NCBI GenBank assembly: GCA_041602035.1
Contig: JBFIHA010000012.1
Location: 8,628 to 72,627, forward strand
Direction: 5' to 3'
Length of the DNA stretch: 64,000 nt
From: JAOTVV01 sp041602035
Lineage (GTDB): Bacteria > Gemmatimonadota > Gemmatimonadetes > Gemmatimonadales > GWC2-71-9
Shown here: piece by piece, positions 1 through 9,709 of the stretch
Position numbering within the stretch: position 1 is the first letter of the stretch
Layout of the letters: each line of letters begins with the position of its first letter
The notes under the pieces: generated by a model
Databases searched by the model: none
What the model saw: the letters and a program-made list of their open reading frames with translations, nothing else
Told to the model about the DNA's origin: nothing
Program-made: the position numbers and the translations under genes

Positions 1-1
1 G

Positions 2-1036
2 CTCGAGTATGGTCTGGACGAAGGCGAACGCGGGTCCCGGCAAGACCACTTGAGCCCGCTCCTGTGCGAGCTGACAGGTGCCGAGGCGGCGCTGGTCGTG
101 AACAACGCCGCCGCGGCGCTCATGCTGGCGCTGAACAGCACCGCCGAGGGCGGCGAGGCCATCGTCTCGCGCGGTGAGTTAGTGGAGATCGGCGGCGCGT
201 TTCGCATTCCGGAGATCATGACCAAGAGCGGGGCCGTCCTGGTGGAGGTGGGCACCACCAACCGAACCCGTGTGCGGGACTACGCGCTCGCCGTGAGCCC
301 GCGAACGCGGGTCCTGCTCAAGGTGCACCGGTCGAACTTCCACATGTCCGGGTTCGTGGCGGAGGCCACGGTGGACGAGCTCGTCCAACTCGGTGCGGCA
401 CGCGGTATCCCGGTCGTACACGACGCGGGGAGCGGGCTCCTCGTGACGCTCGACGCCTACGGCCTCACTGGAGAGCCGCTGGTGCGCGACGGCGTCGCGG
501 CCGGCGCGACGGTGATCTTCTCGGGCGACAAGCTGCTCGGCGGTCCGCAGGCCGGGATTCTCGTGGGGCCGAGCACGATCGTAGAACGCTTGGCGCAGAA
601 CCCGCTCGCCCGCGCGCTCCGCCCCGACAAATCGACCGTGGCCGCGCTCGAGGCCACCCTGCGGCTCTATCGCGATCCGGGCCGCGCACTCACGGCGATT
701 CCCGTCTTGGCTATGCTTACCGCGGATCCCCGGGACCTTCGGCGGCGGGCGCGACGGCTGGCACGGAAGATCCCTGGAGCCCGTACCCTTCCGGGACTCT
801 CTGCCGTCGGAGGCGGGTCGTTTCCCAACTGCGACCTGCCCACCACGCTCGTGGCACTCGAGGTCGAGAACTGCGACACGTTTCTGCGTGCCCTCCGCGA
901 GCACGACCCGCCGGTCGTCGCGCGCGCGGCTGATGATCGCGTTGTACTCGACGTCCGCACGGTGAGGAATGACGAATTCGCGATCGTGGCCGAGGCGGCG
1001 CGGGAAGCGGGTTGGCACGGACTCGCCGGCACGTAA
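2..1036 (+). CDS. selA: L-seryl-tRNA(Sec) selenium transferase, 5' truncated by window
   Basis: PLP-dependent enzyme converting seryl-tRNA(Sec) to selenocysteinyl-tRNA(Sec) with selenophosphate, in the cytoplasm. The open frame runs unbroken from base 2, and the residues before the first possible internal TTG start (LEYGLDEGERGSRQDH) already match the family, so the true start lies upstream of the window. Visible hallmarks are the VNNAAAAL stretch, SRGELVEIGG, VGTTNRT and SGDKLLGGPQAG, in which the Lys codon at 530-532 is the expected PLP Schiff-base lysine. The C-terminus looks complete. selB is often the next gene but is absent here: the following gene encodes an unrelated secreted protein. 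Confidence 0.93.
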   Translation, partial: LEYGLDEGERGSRQDHLSPLLCELTGAEAALVVNNAAAALMLALNSTAEGGEAIVSRGELVEIGGAFRIPEIMTKSGAVLVEVGTTNRTRVRDYALAVSPRTRVLLKVHRSNFHMSGFVAEATVDELVQLGAARGIPVVHDAGSGLLVTLDAYGLTGEPLVRDGVAAGATVIFSGDKLLGGPQAGILVGPSTIVERLAQNPLARALRPDKSTVAALEATLRLYRDPGRALTAIPVLAMLTADPRDLRRRARRLARKIPGARTLPGLSAVGGGSFPNCDLPTTLVALEVENCDTFLRALREHDPPVVARAADDRVVLDVRTVRNDEFAIVAEAAREAGWHGLAGT

Positions 1037-1129
1037 GGGTATGCCCGCTGGCCGCGCGCGCACTGGGACCCCTGTGTATACTCCCTTCGTTCGGGGCACA
1101 TTCCGATACCTGCCAGAGACCGGAGCGCT

Positions 1130-1960
1130 ATGCACCACCTTCGTTCGCTTCCCGTCCTCGTGAGCCTCGCGCTCGCTGGGTCGAGCGCGCTCGCGGCGCA
1201 GGAGGTTCCACCGGTGCAGACGATCGGCATCGGTGAGACGGTCACGGGATACCTCACGGTGGAGCATGCCACGTTCGAGGACGGATCCCTGTATCAGCCG
1301 TATGCGTTTCAGGGCAACGAAGGCGCCGTGGTCTCGGTGTTTCTCACGTCTCCCGATTTCAACGCTCACCTCCTGATCACGGACGCCGACGATAACGTCG
1401 TCGAGACCGATGACAACGGCGGCGGCAACTGCAACGCACACCTCTCCTTGACCCTATCTCGAGGCGGCCGATACTACATCTTCGTGAATGCTTCCGACCC
1501 GGGGGAGTTGGGACAGTATCGGCTCTCGCTCATGAGCGGTATGCAGCCACCCGAGAGCACTGCCGGCTGTCAGGGCTACTTGCCGGTGACGGGCACAGTC
1601 GGCGTTGGCGAAGCGATCACGGGTGAATTGGCCGCCGGCGACCGCGTGCTGAGTGATTCTTCGCTGTTCGAGATCTACCTGATCCGGAACGAGCGTCGGG
1701 TACCCATCACCATCGATCTGCTATCGGACACGTTCGACCCGGCGATGGTATTGGTGCGGGGGCTGCGTGACGCCGTAGCCGACAACGATGACGGTGGCGG
1801 CAACTGCAACGCGCGTATCGGCCACACACCGCAGGACGATCGCCCGCATCGGGTATTGGTGTTCGCCCGCCAGAGGGGGAGCGGCGCGTACGAGCTCCAG
1901 GTGACGGAGGGGATCACCCCCACCACCGATCAGCCGGCCTGCGAAGGACGAGGTCGGTAG
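1130..1960 (+). CDS. Secreted protein with two PPC-like beta domains
   Basis: Encodes 276 residues: a cleavable signal peptide (about residues 1-22, ending ALAAQ) followed by two similar halves. Each half has a GETVTG / GEAITG opening, a segment of the type DG(S)LY or DSSLFEIYL, and a DDNGGGNCNAH / DDGGGNCNAR motif, typical of bacterial pre-peptidase C-terminal (PPC)-like beta-sandwich domains. No protease domain is attached, so it is a free-standing secreted or periplasmic domain protein of unknown role. GGAG lies 5 nt before the ATG. A TATACT box at 1077-1082 could be its -10 element, but I see no good -35. purN starts 12 nt downstream and may be cotranscribed. Confidence 0.75.
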   Translation: MHHLRSLPVLVSLALAGSSALAAQEVPPVQTIGIGETVTGYLTVEHATFEDGSLYQPYAFQGNEGAVVSVFLTSPDFNAHLLITDADDNVVETDDNGGGNCNAHLSLTLSRGGRYYIFVNASDPGELGQYRLSLMSGMQPPESTAGCQGYLPVTGTVGVGEAITGELAAGDRVLSDSSLFEIYLIRNERRVPITIDLLSDTFDPAMVLVRGLRDAVADNDDGGGNCNARIGHTPQDDRPHRVLVFARQRGSGAYELQVTEGITPTTDQPACEGRGR

Positions 1961-1972
1961 CGGAGGGTCGGC

Positions 1973-2629
1973 ATGCGCGTCGCGGTATTGGCGTCGGGCG
2001 GAGGCACGAACCTACAGGCCTTGTTGGATCACTGCCGTGGCGACGCCGCCGCGCGCATCGTAGTCGTGATCAGCAACAAACCCGATGCGGGTGCGCTGGA
2101 CCGCGCGCGACGGGCCGGTGTGCCGACGGCGGTGCTCGCGGACCACCGCGATGCCGCGGAGTTGCTCGGTGTACTCGAAGCACACCGTGTCGAGTTTGTT
2201 GTGCTGGCCGGATACCTCAAGCTCGTTCCCAGCACCGTGGTGGACGCGTACGTTGATCGCATGATCAACATTCATCCCGCGCTCCTGCCGTCGTTCGGCG
2301 GCCACGGGATGTACGGCCGACGGGTGCACGAGGCCGTCCTTGCCTCGGGCGCCACGATTTCCGGCCCCACGGTACATCTCGTCAACGCGGAATACGATCG
2401 GGGGCGGATCCTCGCCCAATGGCCGGTTCCGGTCGCGCCAGGCGACACACCGGAGACCCTTGCCGCGCGCGTTCTCGCGGTAGAGCATCAACTCCTTCCG
2501 GCCGTCGTGCTGGCGGCGGCCCGAGCAGGTCGCGCCGTGCCACTGACGGCGGCGGACCACCAGTTCGCCACCCGAGCGGGATCGGTGGAGGTGGGAGATC
2601 ACCTCGAATCGGTCGAAGATCACAGATGA
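1973..2629 (+). CDS. purN: Phosphoribosylglycinamide formyltransferase
   Basis: Third step of de novo purine synthesis: transfers formyl from 10-formyl-THF to GAR. The 218-residue product has the N-terminal Rossmann start (RVAVLASGGGTNLQALL), the catalytic N-I-H-P-A-L-L-P-S-F segment and a later EYDRGRIL containing the conserved Asp. Length is normal for PurN. GGAGGG precedes the ATG. It sits directly upstream of purH (22-nt gap), a common pairing, so the two are almost certainly one transcription unit. Confidence 0.95.
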   Translation: MRVAVLASGGGTNLQALLDHCRGDAAARIVVVISNKPDAGALDRARRAGVPTAVLADHRDAAELLGVLEAHRVEFVVLAGYLKLVPSTVVDAYVDRMINIHPALLPSFGGHGMYGRRVHEAVLASGATISGPTVHLVNAEYDRGRILAQWPVPVAPGDTPETLAARVLAVEHQLLPAVVLAAARAGRAVPLTAADHQFATRAGSVEVGDHLESVEDHR

Positions 2630-2651
2630 GTCATCACGTTCAGGAGGCCGG

Positions 2652-4181
2652 ATGCCGCGCGCGTTGATCTCGGTATCGGACAAGCGGGGTGTGGCGTCGT
2701 TCGCGAGGGCGCTCGCCGACCAAGAGTGGGAGATCGTGTCGACCGGTGGCACAGCCCACGTGATCGAGCAAGCCGGTGTGCCGGTGACACCCGTCGATCG
2801 CGTAACCGGATTCCCGGAAATCATGGACGGCCGCGTCAAGACACTGCACCCCGCCATTCACGCGGCGCTCCTCGCGCGACGCGACGTGACGGCGCACATG
2901 CGCGAGATCGAGGCGCGCGGTTTCGTGCCCATCGATCTCGTGGCCGTGAACCTCTATCCGTTCCAGGAGACCGTGGGCCGGGCCAACGTGAAGCTCGAGG
3001 AAGCGATCGAGCAGATCGATATCGGCGGACCGTCCATGCTGCGCTCGGCGGCCAAGAACCACTCCCACGTGCTGGTCGTGGTCGACCCCAATGACTACGA
3101 CCGCGTGCTGGCGGCCATCGGGACGGGGTCGCTGTCGCAGGAATTCAGGCTCGAGATGGCGGCAAAGGTGTTCGCGCATACGGCGGCTTACGACGCGGCG
3201 ATCGCCCAATACCTCGGCAAGGACGAGGATACGTTTCCCACCATGATGGGCCTGGCGCTGGAGCGGATGCAGGTCCTGCGCTACGGCGAGAACCCGGAAC
3301 AGCGGGCGGCGCTCTACACCTCGGGTGAGGGACGTGGCTTTGACGAGCTGCGGCAGCTGCACGGCAAGGAGTTGTCGTTCAACAACCTGCTCGATGTGGA
3401 GGCGGCGACGGCTGCCGTGGTGCCATGGCCGGATCGCCCGGTGTGTGCCATCATCAAGCACACCACCCCGTGCGGCATCGCGCTCGGCACGAGCGCCGAA
3501 GAGGCCTACCGTCGCGCGCTCGCCACCGACCCCAAATCGGCCTTTGGCTCGGTGGTGGCGTTCAACACCGTGGTGGACGCCGCCACCGCAGAGGCGATGC
3601 ACGACTTGTTCGTCGAGGTGGTCGTCGCGCCGCGGTTTCATGACGGAGCGCTCAGCGCCTTCGGACGCAAGAAGAACATCCGAGTGGTGGAGTTGCCCCT
3701 GCCTGACAGCCGACCCGCCCTGGACTTCAAGCGCGTGCGCGGCGGGTTCCTGGTGCAGGATCGGTTCGCTTTGGACCGTGACGAATCGATCTGGCAGGTG
3801 GTGAGCGCCCGGCAGCCCACGGCCAGTGAGTGGCCGGACCTTCGGTTCGCATGGTCGGCCGTGTCCAGCGTCAAGTCGAACGCCATTCTGCTGGCGCGTG
3901 ACGAGGCCGCCATCGGCATCGGCGCCGGGCAGATGAGCCGGGTGGACGCCTCGTTCATCGCGGTGCACAAGGCACGGGACGCCGGACACGACCCGTCGGG
4001 AGCGGTGCTTGCCTCCGACGCCTTCTTCCCGTTTGCCGACGGCATCGAGCAGGCGGCTGAAGCGGGGATCACCGCGGTCATTCAGCCTGGCGGATCGATC
4101 CGGGATGACGAGGTCAAAGCTGCCGCGGACGCGCACGACATGGCGATGGTGGTCACCGGCCGCCGGCAGTTCCGCCACTGA
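2652..4181 (+). CDS. purH: Bifunctional AICAR transformylase / IMP cyclohydrolase
   Basis: Catalyses the last two steps of IMP synthesis. The 509-residue product begins with the MGS-like IMP cyclohydrolase domain (ALISVSDKRG; STGGTAHVIE; GRVKTLHPAIHAALL) and continues into the transformylase domain, with IKHTTPCG as the catalytic K-H motif and SFNNLLDVEAA. The usual KHxNPCG Asn is Thr here, which occurs in the family. AGGAGG lies 6 nt before the ATG. Its TGA overlaps the ATG of the next gene by one base (TGATG), implying translational coupling. Confidence 0.96.
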   Translation: MPRALISVSDKRGVASFARALADQEWEIVSTGGTAHVIEQAGVPVTPVDRVTGFPEIMDGRVKTLHPAIHAALLARRDVTAHMREIEARGFVPIDLVAVNLYPFQETVGRANVKLEEAIEQIDIGGPSMLRSAAKNHSHVLVVVDPNDYDRVLAAIGTGSLSQEFRLEMAAKVFAHTAAYDAAIAQYLGKDEDTFPTMMGLALERMQVLRYGENPEQRAALYTSGEGRGFDELRQLHGKELSFNNLLDVEAATAAVVPWPDRPVCAIIKHTTPCGIALGTSAEEAYRRALATDPKSAFGSVVAFNTVVDAATAEAMHDLFVEVVVAPRFHDGALSAFGRKKNIRVVELPLPDSRPALDFKRVRGGFLVQDRFALDRDESIWQVVSARQPTASEWPDLRFAWSAVSSVKSNAILLARDEAAIGIGAGQMSRVDASFIAVHKARDAGHDPSGAVLASDAFFPFADGIEQAAEAGITAVIQPGGSIRDDEVKAAADAHDMAMVVTGRRQFRH

Positions 4182-6634
4182 TGCCCACCCCGGCAGCCGC
4201 CGCGGCACCGCTGCGGGAGCGACCGCCCTACCTGGCCGCGGGCATCGTCTTCCTCGTGGTGCTGGGGATCTACGTGGTGACGATTGCGCCCACGGCCCAG
4301 TTCTGGGACACGGCCGAATACATCGCCGCCGCCAAGGTGCTGGGCATTCCGCACCCACCGGGCAATCCGCTGTTCGTGCTGCTGGCCAACGTGTGGGGCA
4401 TGCTGCCCATCGTGGAACACTATGCCCTCCGCATCAACCTCTTCGCTGCCGTCACCAGCGCCCTCGCATCGGGCTTCCTTTTCCTGGTGGCCGACCGGTT
4501 CCTGCGCAGTGTCGTCACCCCGCGCTGGGCCCGGATGGCGGCCGCCGCCGCAGGCATCCTGGTGGGTGCGACGTCGTTCACCGTGTGGAACCAGTCCGTG
4601 GTGAACGAGAAGGTCTATACCGTGAGCCTGCTCTCCATCGCCCTGGTGCTGTGGTTGGCGGTCCATTGGGGTGACGAGCCCGCCGGGCAACGCCGAGACC
4701 ACTGGCTCGTACTCATCGTCTACACGATCGCGCTCAGCGCCACCAACCACCTGATGGGGTTGCTCGCAGCGCCGGCGGTGCTGGTGTACGTGGAGGCCGC
4801 CGAAGCCGAAGACGATTTCTGGATGCGGCTCCTCACGACGGGGGCGCTGCTCGTGCTGGCGGGCGCCGCGGCAATCCTGTTCAAGAGCTGGCTCGACGGC
4901 GAGAACGACGCCTGGTTGCTCCTTGCCATGCTGCTGCTCGCCGCTCCCGTGTGGTATGGGTTCACGGGTACCACGAGCAGCGCGACCCGCATCCTGCTCG
5001 CCCTGGGCACGGTGGGGATGGCGGCCATGATCGCCGAACGCGGGTGGAGTGACGGCCGTCCGCTGCTGTACCTCGCGACGGCCGCGCTGGTCGGACTGCT
5101 GGCGACCGTGGTGTACCGCGGGGGGCACCAACGCCTGGTGCTCATCTCGCTCGGTGCCATCGCCGTGGGGGTGAGCGTCTGGGTGTTCCTCCGCATCCGT
5201 GCCGCGCATTTCCCGCCCATCAACGAGGGGGAACCCACCAATTGGGACGCGCTCAAGCGCGTGTTGGCTCGCGAACAGTACCAGAAAGGACCGCTCCTGC
5301 CGCGGCAGGCCGACATCGTATGGCAGTACCTGAACTGGGTGCAGTACTTCACGTGGCAATTCGCCCACGACTGGAGCCAGCGCGTGCGCAATGCGCTCGC
5401 GGTGTTGTTCGGCGTGATCGGTCTGGTGGGTGCCGTACGGCATTGGCAGCGCGACCGCCGGGGCGCGGTGGCCATGACCGCGCTCATGGTCACCGTGACC
5501 GTACTGCTCGTCTTCTATCTCGACTTCAAGTACGGGTTCTCCATCCGACCCGACGAGCAGCTGCTCCGCGAAGTGCGCGAGCGCGACTACTTCTTCATCG
5601 CCTCGTTCCAGTTGTGGGGCGTGTGGGTCGCGCTCGGACTGGGAGTCCTGCTGGAGAGTCTCGCCCGCATGTTCCGCACGCGGACGGATGCTCGGAGCGC
5701 CTGGGCCGTGGCCACGCCGGTGCTGGCCCTGGCGCTGATTCCACTCGTAGGCAACCGCCAAACGGCGTCTCGCGCCGGCGAGTGGCTGCCGCGGGACTTC
5801 GCGTGGGACATCCTCCAGTCGGTGGAGCCGTACGGCATTCTGGTCACAGCGGGGGACAACGACACGTTCCCGCTGTGGTACATGCAGGAGGTGGAGGGGG
5901 TGCGCCAGGACGTGTTACTGGTGAACACGTCGCTCGGCAACACGGAGTGGCACGTGCGTCAACTCAAGCGCCGGCCCGTGTTTCCCTTCGATTCCGCCGC
6001 CGCCATCCCAATCTACCGGGGTCAGATGTGGGAGGCGCCCACGTACGAGGCCGTGGGGTTCAGCTACGACGAGATCGACCGCCTGCCCCCCATCCAGCGC
6101 GTGCCGGATCGGTCGGTCTTCACGGCCGGCAGCCTCCGGGTGGCGATCGGCACCCAGTACCTCGAGCGGGCCGAGATCCTCACGCTGCATCTCATTCAAC
6201 AGAATCTCGGCAAACGCCCGGTCTACATCTCGCGCACCACGGGCGGATGGGCCGATCGACTGGGATTCACGTCGTACCTGCTCGGGCAGGGCATGGTCCG
6301 CAAGGTGATGCCGGAGCCCATTCAGGCCACTCCCGACACTGTCAACCTGCGCACGCTGGGTTGGGTCGACGTGGGGCGAACGGATACGCTGCTGTTTCAG
6401 GTCTATCACCCCGAGAGCGCCGCTCGTGACCGGCCCCAGGGATGGCCTGACCCGCCGTCGGAAGGGATCCTGTCGCTCTACGCGTTGATGTACGCCGGCT
6501 ACGCGCAATACCTGTCGTTCCAGGCCGCCGAAGACTCGACCATGCGTGCCGATTCACTTACCATGGCCAAGATCCAACAGGCCACCGACATCGCCGAGCG
6601 GACGTTCCAACAGACGAGCGCATTCAGGAGATGA
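4181..6634 (+). CDS. DUF2723 multi-pass membrane protein, glycosyltransferase-like
   Basis: An 817-residue integral membrane protein. The N-terminal half has about 10-12 hydrophobic helices, opening with APTAQFWDTAEYIAAAKVLGIPHPPGNPL, the hallmark of DUF2723, a family distantly related to GT-C protein O-mannosyltransferases: an acidic residue after TM1 and a PPGNP loop. The C-terminal third is soluble and probably periplasmic, with GDNDTFPLWYMQEVEGVRQDV, also conserved in the family. Likely role is transfer of sugars from a lipid carrier to exported proteins or glycans; substrate unknown. Start overlaps the purH stop. Confidence 0.8.
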   Translation: MPTPAAAAAPLRERPPYLAAGIVFLVVLGIYVVTIAPTAQFWDTAEYIAAAKVLGIPHPPGNPLFVLLANVWGMLPIVEHYALRINLFAAVTSALASGFLFLVADRFLRSVVTPRWARMAAAAAGILVGATSFTVWNQSVVNEKVYTVSLLSIALVLWLAVHWGDEPAGQRRDHWLVLIVYTIALSATNHLMGLLAAPAVLVYVEAAEAEDDFWMRLLTTGALLVLAGAAAILFKSWLDGENDAWLLLAMLLLAAPVWYGFTGTTSSATRILLALGTVGMAAMIAERGWSDGRPLLYLATAALVGLLATVVYRGGHQRLVLISLGAIAVGVSVWVFLRIRAAHFPPINEGEPTNWDALKRVLAREQYQKGPLLPRQADIVWQYLNWVQYFTWQFAHDWSQRVRNALAVLFGVIGLVGAVRHWQRDRRGAVAMTALMVTVTVLLVFYLDFKYGFSIRPDEQLLREVRERDYFFIASFQLWGVWVALGLGVLLESLARMFRTRTDARSAWAVATPVLALALIPLVGNRQTASRAGEWLPRDFAWDILQSVEPYGILVTAGDNDTFPLWYMQEVEGVRQDVLLVNTSLGNTEWHVRQLKRRPVFPFDSAAAIPIYRGQMWEAPTYEAVGFSYDEIDRLPPIQRVPDRSVFTAGSLRVAIGTQYLERAEILTLHLIQQNLGKRPVYISRTTGGWADRLGFTSYLLGQGMVRKVMPEPIQATPDTVNLRTLGWVDVGRTDTLLFQVYHPESAARDRPQGWPDPPSEGILSLYALMYAGYAQYLSFQAAEDSTMRADSLTMAKIQQATDIAERTFQQTSAFRR

Positions 6635-6676
6635 GTGACTGGCGCGAGCACCATGCCCGCCGCGGCGTGAGGCTGC

Positions 6677-8737
6677 CTACCCACCGACCGTGAGACCCAG
6701 CAGCAGGGTGCGTCCCGGCGCGGGCTCGAAGTACCGACCGAACGCCGCATTGACCACGACCGACGAGACGTAGCGCGCGGCGAATACGTTCATCACGGTG
6801 ATGAACGGCGACACGCCGCGCGGCCCACCGATGCGTTCCCAGCCGGCACGCACCCCCACGACGGTCGACGCCCCCGCCGCCGCCGAGTTCGCGTCGTCGG
6901 CCGGCATGTGCGATACGCGCGTCACTTCCAGTGATCCCCACAGACCCGAGGGCCGGGCAACCGTCACCACGCCGAACAACCGGTGGCGCGGGATGCCCGG
7001 CACCCTGTTGCCGTCCAGGGTGTCCGCCAACACACGGAACTCGGAGAAACGGGAATCGTCCAGCGTGTAGGCGCCGGCCACCGTCACCCCGGGCCAGGGT
7101 GCGGCGTCGAGCGCCACTTCCACGCCGCGATGCTTGAGGCGCCCCGCATTGCGAAAGAACTGCCGGTCCGGCACGGTGGGCGATTCGAACGGCACGACCG
7201 CGTCGCGGACCGTGGCGTGGTACGCGACAACCTCAAATCCGACCGTCGCTCCCACGGTGCCGCGCACGCCCAGCTCCACGCTCACGGTGCGCTGTGGGCC
7301 CAGCTCCGGATTGAGCCCGCCGCTGCCGTCGGGGCGGTTCACCAGTTCCGTGGTTGTCGGGGTTTCGAACGCCGTGCTGAGGTTGATCCACGGCGCGATT
7401 CCCTTCAGGCCCGCGAGCGACACACCGATCGATCCGGAGAGCGCGTCCATGGTCTCAGCGCCCGTCTGGTCACCGTCATCGAGGAGACGGTCGTCCACCG
7501 CAAAGGTCACGCGATCGTAGCGCGCGCCGGCCACGAGACGCACCGGCCACCACGGAGCGAGCCGCGCCTGCACGAATGGGCCCACCGATCCCACTCGCTC
7601 GAACTGATCGAGCAGCTGGGCGGTGCCGCCAGTCGACACGTTACGCCGGTCGTCCCGCTGCCACTGCGCGTCTACGCCAACGGTTATCCGTGGCGCGGTC
7701 TGGGCTACGCCAGTGCCAACGGTCATCGCGCCGCGCACACCGTACGCCCACCGGTCGAGCAGGATAGTGGCAAAGGTGAGTGGGTTGTCGAGATCACGCC
7801 GCAGCAGGAACGCCGACACCTCGGCCACGGCACGGGACGAAAACGCGTGCGCCACCGCCACCCCACCCTGCGCCTGCCACACCGACTTCCGCGCGTCGAA
7901 CGCCACGTTGCGCGGCGCCGCCATCGACGGCAGCGAATCCAGTTCCGCCTGCGTGAGCGCGCCGGGATTCTGAGCCTCCGGCATGTGGGCCAGGCCACCG
8001 ATGGCTGTGAGCCGGGTAGCCGCGCCGAGCGGTACGCGGGTGCGTACCGTGGCCCGCCTCAGCTCGGCGTGGCTGTGCTCGCGGAACCCGTCCGTCGTGA
8101 GCCACGATCCGGTGGCGTGGAGCGCCCCCCGACCGACGGGCGCCGAAACCGACCCTACCACCTTGCCCGTCGTGAAGGACCCACCATGGATTCGGCCGCG
8201 GAGTGCCGGTCGCTCGGGACGATCGAGGGCGGTGCGCAATTCCACCACCCCGCCGGACGCGTTGCCGTATAGCGCCGACGACGCGCCGCGCACGAGCTCG
8301 ATTCGCTCGACGTCCACCATGTCCACGTTGGTGAGTTGCCCCTGGCCGTCGGGCAGCGTCTGCGGGATGCCGTCCAGCAGCACCTGCACGCCCCGCACAC
8401 CGAACGCGGCGCGGGCGCCCGCGCCGCGCACCACGATCCGTTGATCCAGCGCGTAGTTGTAGCGGTTCAGGACGAGCACACCCGGCACGGCCTGGAGCAC
8501 GTCGTCGAGACCCTCGGTCGTGCGGGCACGGGTGAGTGTCGCGCCCTCGATCACCGACACCGCGCGGGGCAGTTGCGCCAGCGTATCGATGGATCGGGCC
8601 ACAGTCACCACTATCGGCGCCAGGCGTGCGACAGGGATGGAATCGCGGCGGACAGAATCGGGCGGGGTCTGCTGTGCACCGAGTGCACTCGTGCCAATAA
8701 GAAGGAAGGGGCCCAGAGCCCTCACCATTCCCGGCAC
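6677..8737 (-). CDS. TonB-dependent outer-membrane receptor
   Basis: A 686-residue receptor with signal peptide (ends near LGAQQ), plug domain (DVLQAVPGVLVLNRYN; VRGAGARAAFGVRGVQVLLDGIP; ERIELVRGASSALYGNASGG) and a C-terminal beta-barrel. NAGRLKHRGVEVALD and the terminal YFEPAPGRTLLLGL resemble iron-complex receptors, but the ligand cannot be told from sequence; cobalamin is a tempting alternative given the neighbouring B12-binding regulator. The GTG start has GAGGGA 6 nt upstream and lies 12 nt after the stop of the carH-like gene, so the two are one operon. Confidence 0.9.
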   Translation of the reverse strand: MPGMVRALGPFLLIGTSALGAQQTPPDSVRRDSIPVARLAPIVVTVARSIDTLAQLPRAVSVIEGATLTRARTTEGLDDVLQAVPGVLVLNRYNYALDQRIVVRGAGARAAFGVRGVQVLLDGIPQTLPDGQGQLTNVDMVDVERIELVRGASSALYGNASGGVVELRTALDRPERPALRGRIHGGSFTTGKVVGSVSAPVGRGALHATGSWLTTDGFREHSHAELRRATVRTRVPLGAATRLTAIGGLAHMPEAQNPGALTQAELDSLPSMAAPRNVAFDARKSVWQAQGGVAVAHAFSSRAVAEVSAFLLRRDLDNPLTFATILLDRWAYGVRGAMTVGTGVAQTAPRITVGVDAQWQRDDRRNVSTGGTAQLLDQFERVGSVGPFVQARLAPWWPVRLVAGARYDRVTFAVDDRLLDDGDQTGAETMDALSGSIGVSLAGLKGIAPWINLSTAFETPTTTELVNRPDGSGGLNPELGPQRTVSVELGVRGTVGATVGFEVVAYHATVRDAVVPFESPTVPDRQFFRNAGRLKHRGVEVALDAAPWPGVTVAGAYTLDDSRFSEFRVLADTLDGNRVPGIPRHRLFGVVTVARPSGLWGSLEVTRVSHMPADDANSAAAGASTVVGVRAGWERIGGPRGVSPFITVMNVFAARYVSSVVVNAAFGRYFEPAPGRTLLLGLTVGG

Positions 8738-8749
8738 GGCGTCCCTCGG

Positions 8750-9709
8750 CTAAGCCGTGTGGCGAGACCGCGCCGGCCCGTTCCCCGCTCTGGCGAGGAA
8801 GGTCCGGAACCCGGCCAGGCTGTCCACTACCACGGCGCCGGCATCCGTCAGCGCGGCGGCCCGGGAGGTGGCACCTTGCCCGCCCACTACCAGCGTCACG
8901 TCGGGCGGCAGCGACGCGCGGAGCGCAGCGACCTGCTCCCGCACTTCGGAACCCTCGCCGCACACGAAACTCAGCCCGACCAATCGGGGGCGGTGGCGCG
9001 TCGCCGCCACCCTGAGGGAGTCGGCCGGCGCGTCGGCGCCGAGGTAGAGGACGCGCCAGCCCATCGCCGCGGCGGTGGCCGCCGCCATCATCGCGCCGAA
9101 CTCGTGCCGGTCGCCGGCCGACGACGCGAACACGGCCGTCGGCGCATCGCTCAGGGTCTCGGACGCGCGCAACAGGTCGCCCAACACCTGCCGTACCACG
9201 GCGGACGCCGCGTGCTCGTGGGCAATCGTCAGCTCGCCGCGCATCCAGCGATCGCCGATGGTGGTGAGCATGGGGACCACGACGCCGTCGAGCAGGTCAG
9301 CCGCACTGAGCGCGACCGTCGCCCGCCCGAGGATCCTTTCCAGACGGGGAGCATCCAGATCCTCCACCGCGCGCAAGGCGGACTCGAGATACGCCGCTTC
9401 CGCAGCGCCCGCGACGGGCGCCACATCCACCGGCGGCACTTCGACTTCCTGCGTCTCGTCGTCCCGCACCAGGTCGGCGAGCGCGGCGGTCGAGAGCTGG
9501 GCGATCTGGCCGATGCTGCGGCCGCGCTGGGTGGCGCGGCTCAGCAGCCGTAGCCGCTCGATGTCGTCGTCGGAGTAGACGCGCCGCCCGGTCGGCGACC
9601 GGCCGGGTACGACGGCCCCATAGCGCCGCTCCCAGGCCCGCAGCACGTCGGCCGACAGCCCCGTCCGCCGCACCACCACCTGGATTGGATGACTCTGCTG
9701 GCCCGTCAC
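8750..9709 (-). CDS. CarH/LitR-type MerR regulator with B12 photosensor domain
   Basis: N-terminal MerR winged helix (residues 6-80; VVRRTGLSADVLRAWERRYG, then RRVYSDDDIERLRLL), a middle helical cap domain and a C-terminal cobalamin-binding domain. The cap carries the light-sensing W-x9-E-H signature (W155, E165, H166) and the B12 domain has D-x-H-x-x-G (GDRHEFG, His202 as predicted lower Co ligand). Known CarH proteins bind DNA as AdoCbl tetramers in the dark and dissociate in light. I chose the GTG at 9709; an upstream GTG at 9766 would add 19 unconserved residues and overlap the regulatory repeats. Cotranscribed with the TonB receptor; divergent from the fasciclin gene. No carotenoid genes in view. 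Confidence 0.9.
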   Translation of the reverse strand: MTGQQSHPIQVVVRRTGLSADVLRAWERRYGAVVPGRSPTGRRVYSDDDIERLRLLSRATQRGRSIGQIAQLSTAALADLVRDDETQEVEVPPVDVAPVAGAAEAAYLESALRAVEDLDAPRLERILGRATVALSAADLLDGVVVPMLTTIGDRWMRGELTIAHEHAASAVVRQVLGDLLRASETLSDAPTAVFASSAGDRHEFGAMMAAATAAAMGWRVLYLGADAPADSLRVAATRHRPRLVGLSFVCGEGSEVREQVAALRASLPPDVTLVVGGQGATSRAAALTDAGAVVVDSLAGFRTFLARAGNGPARSRHTA

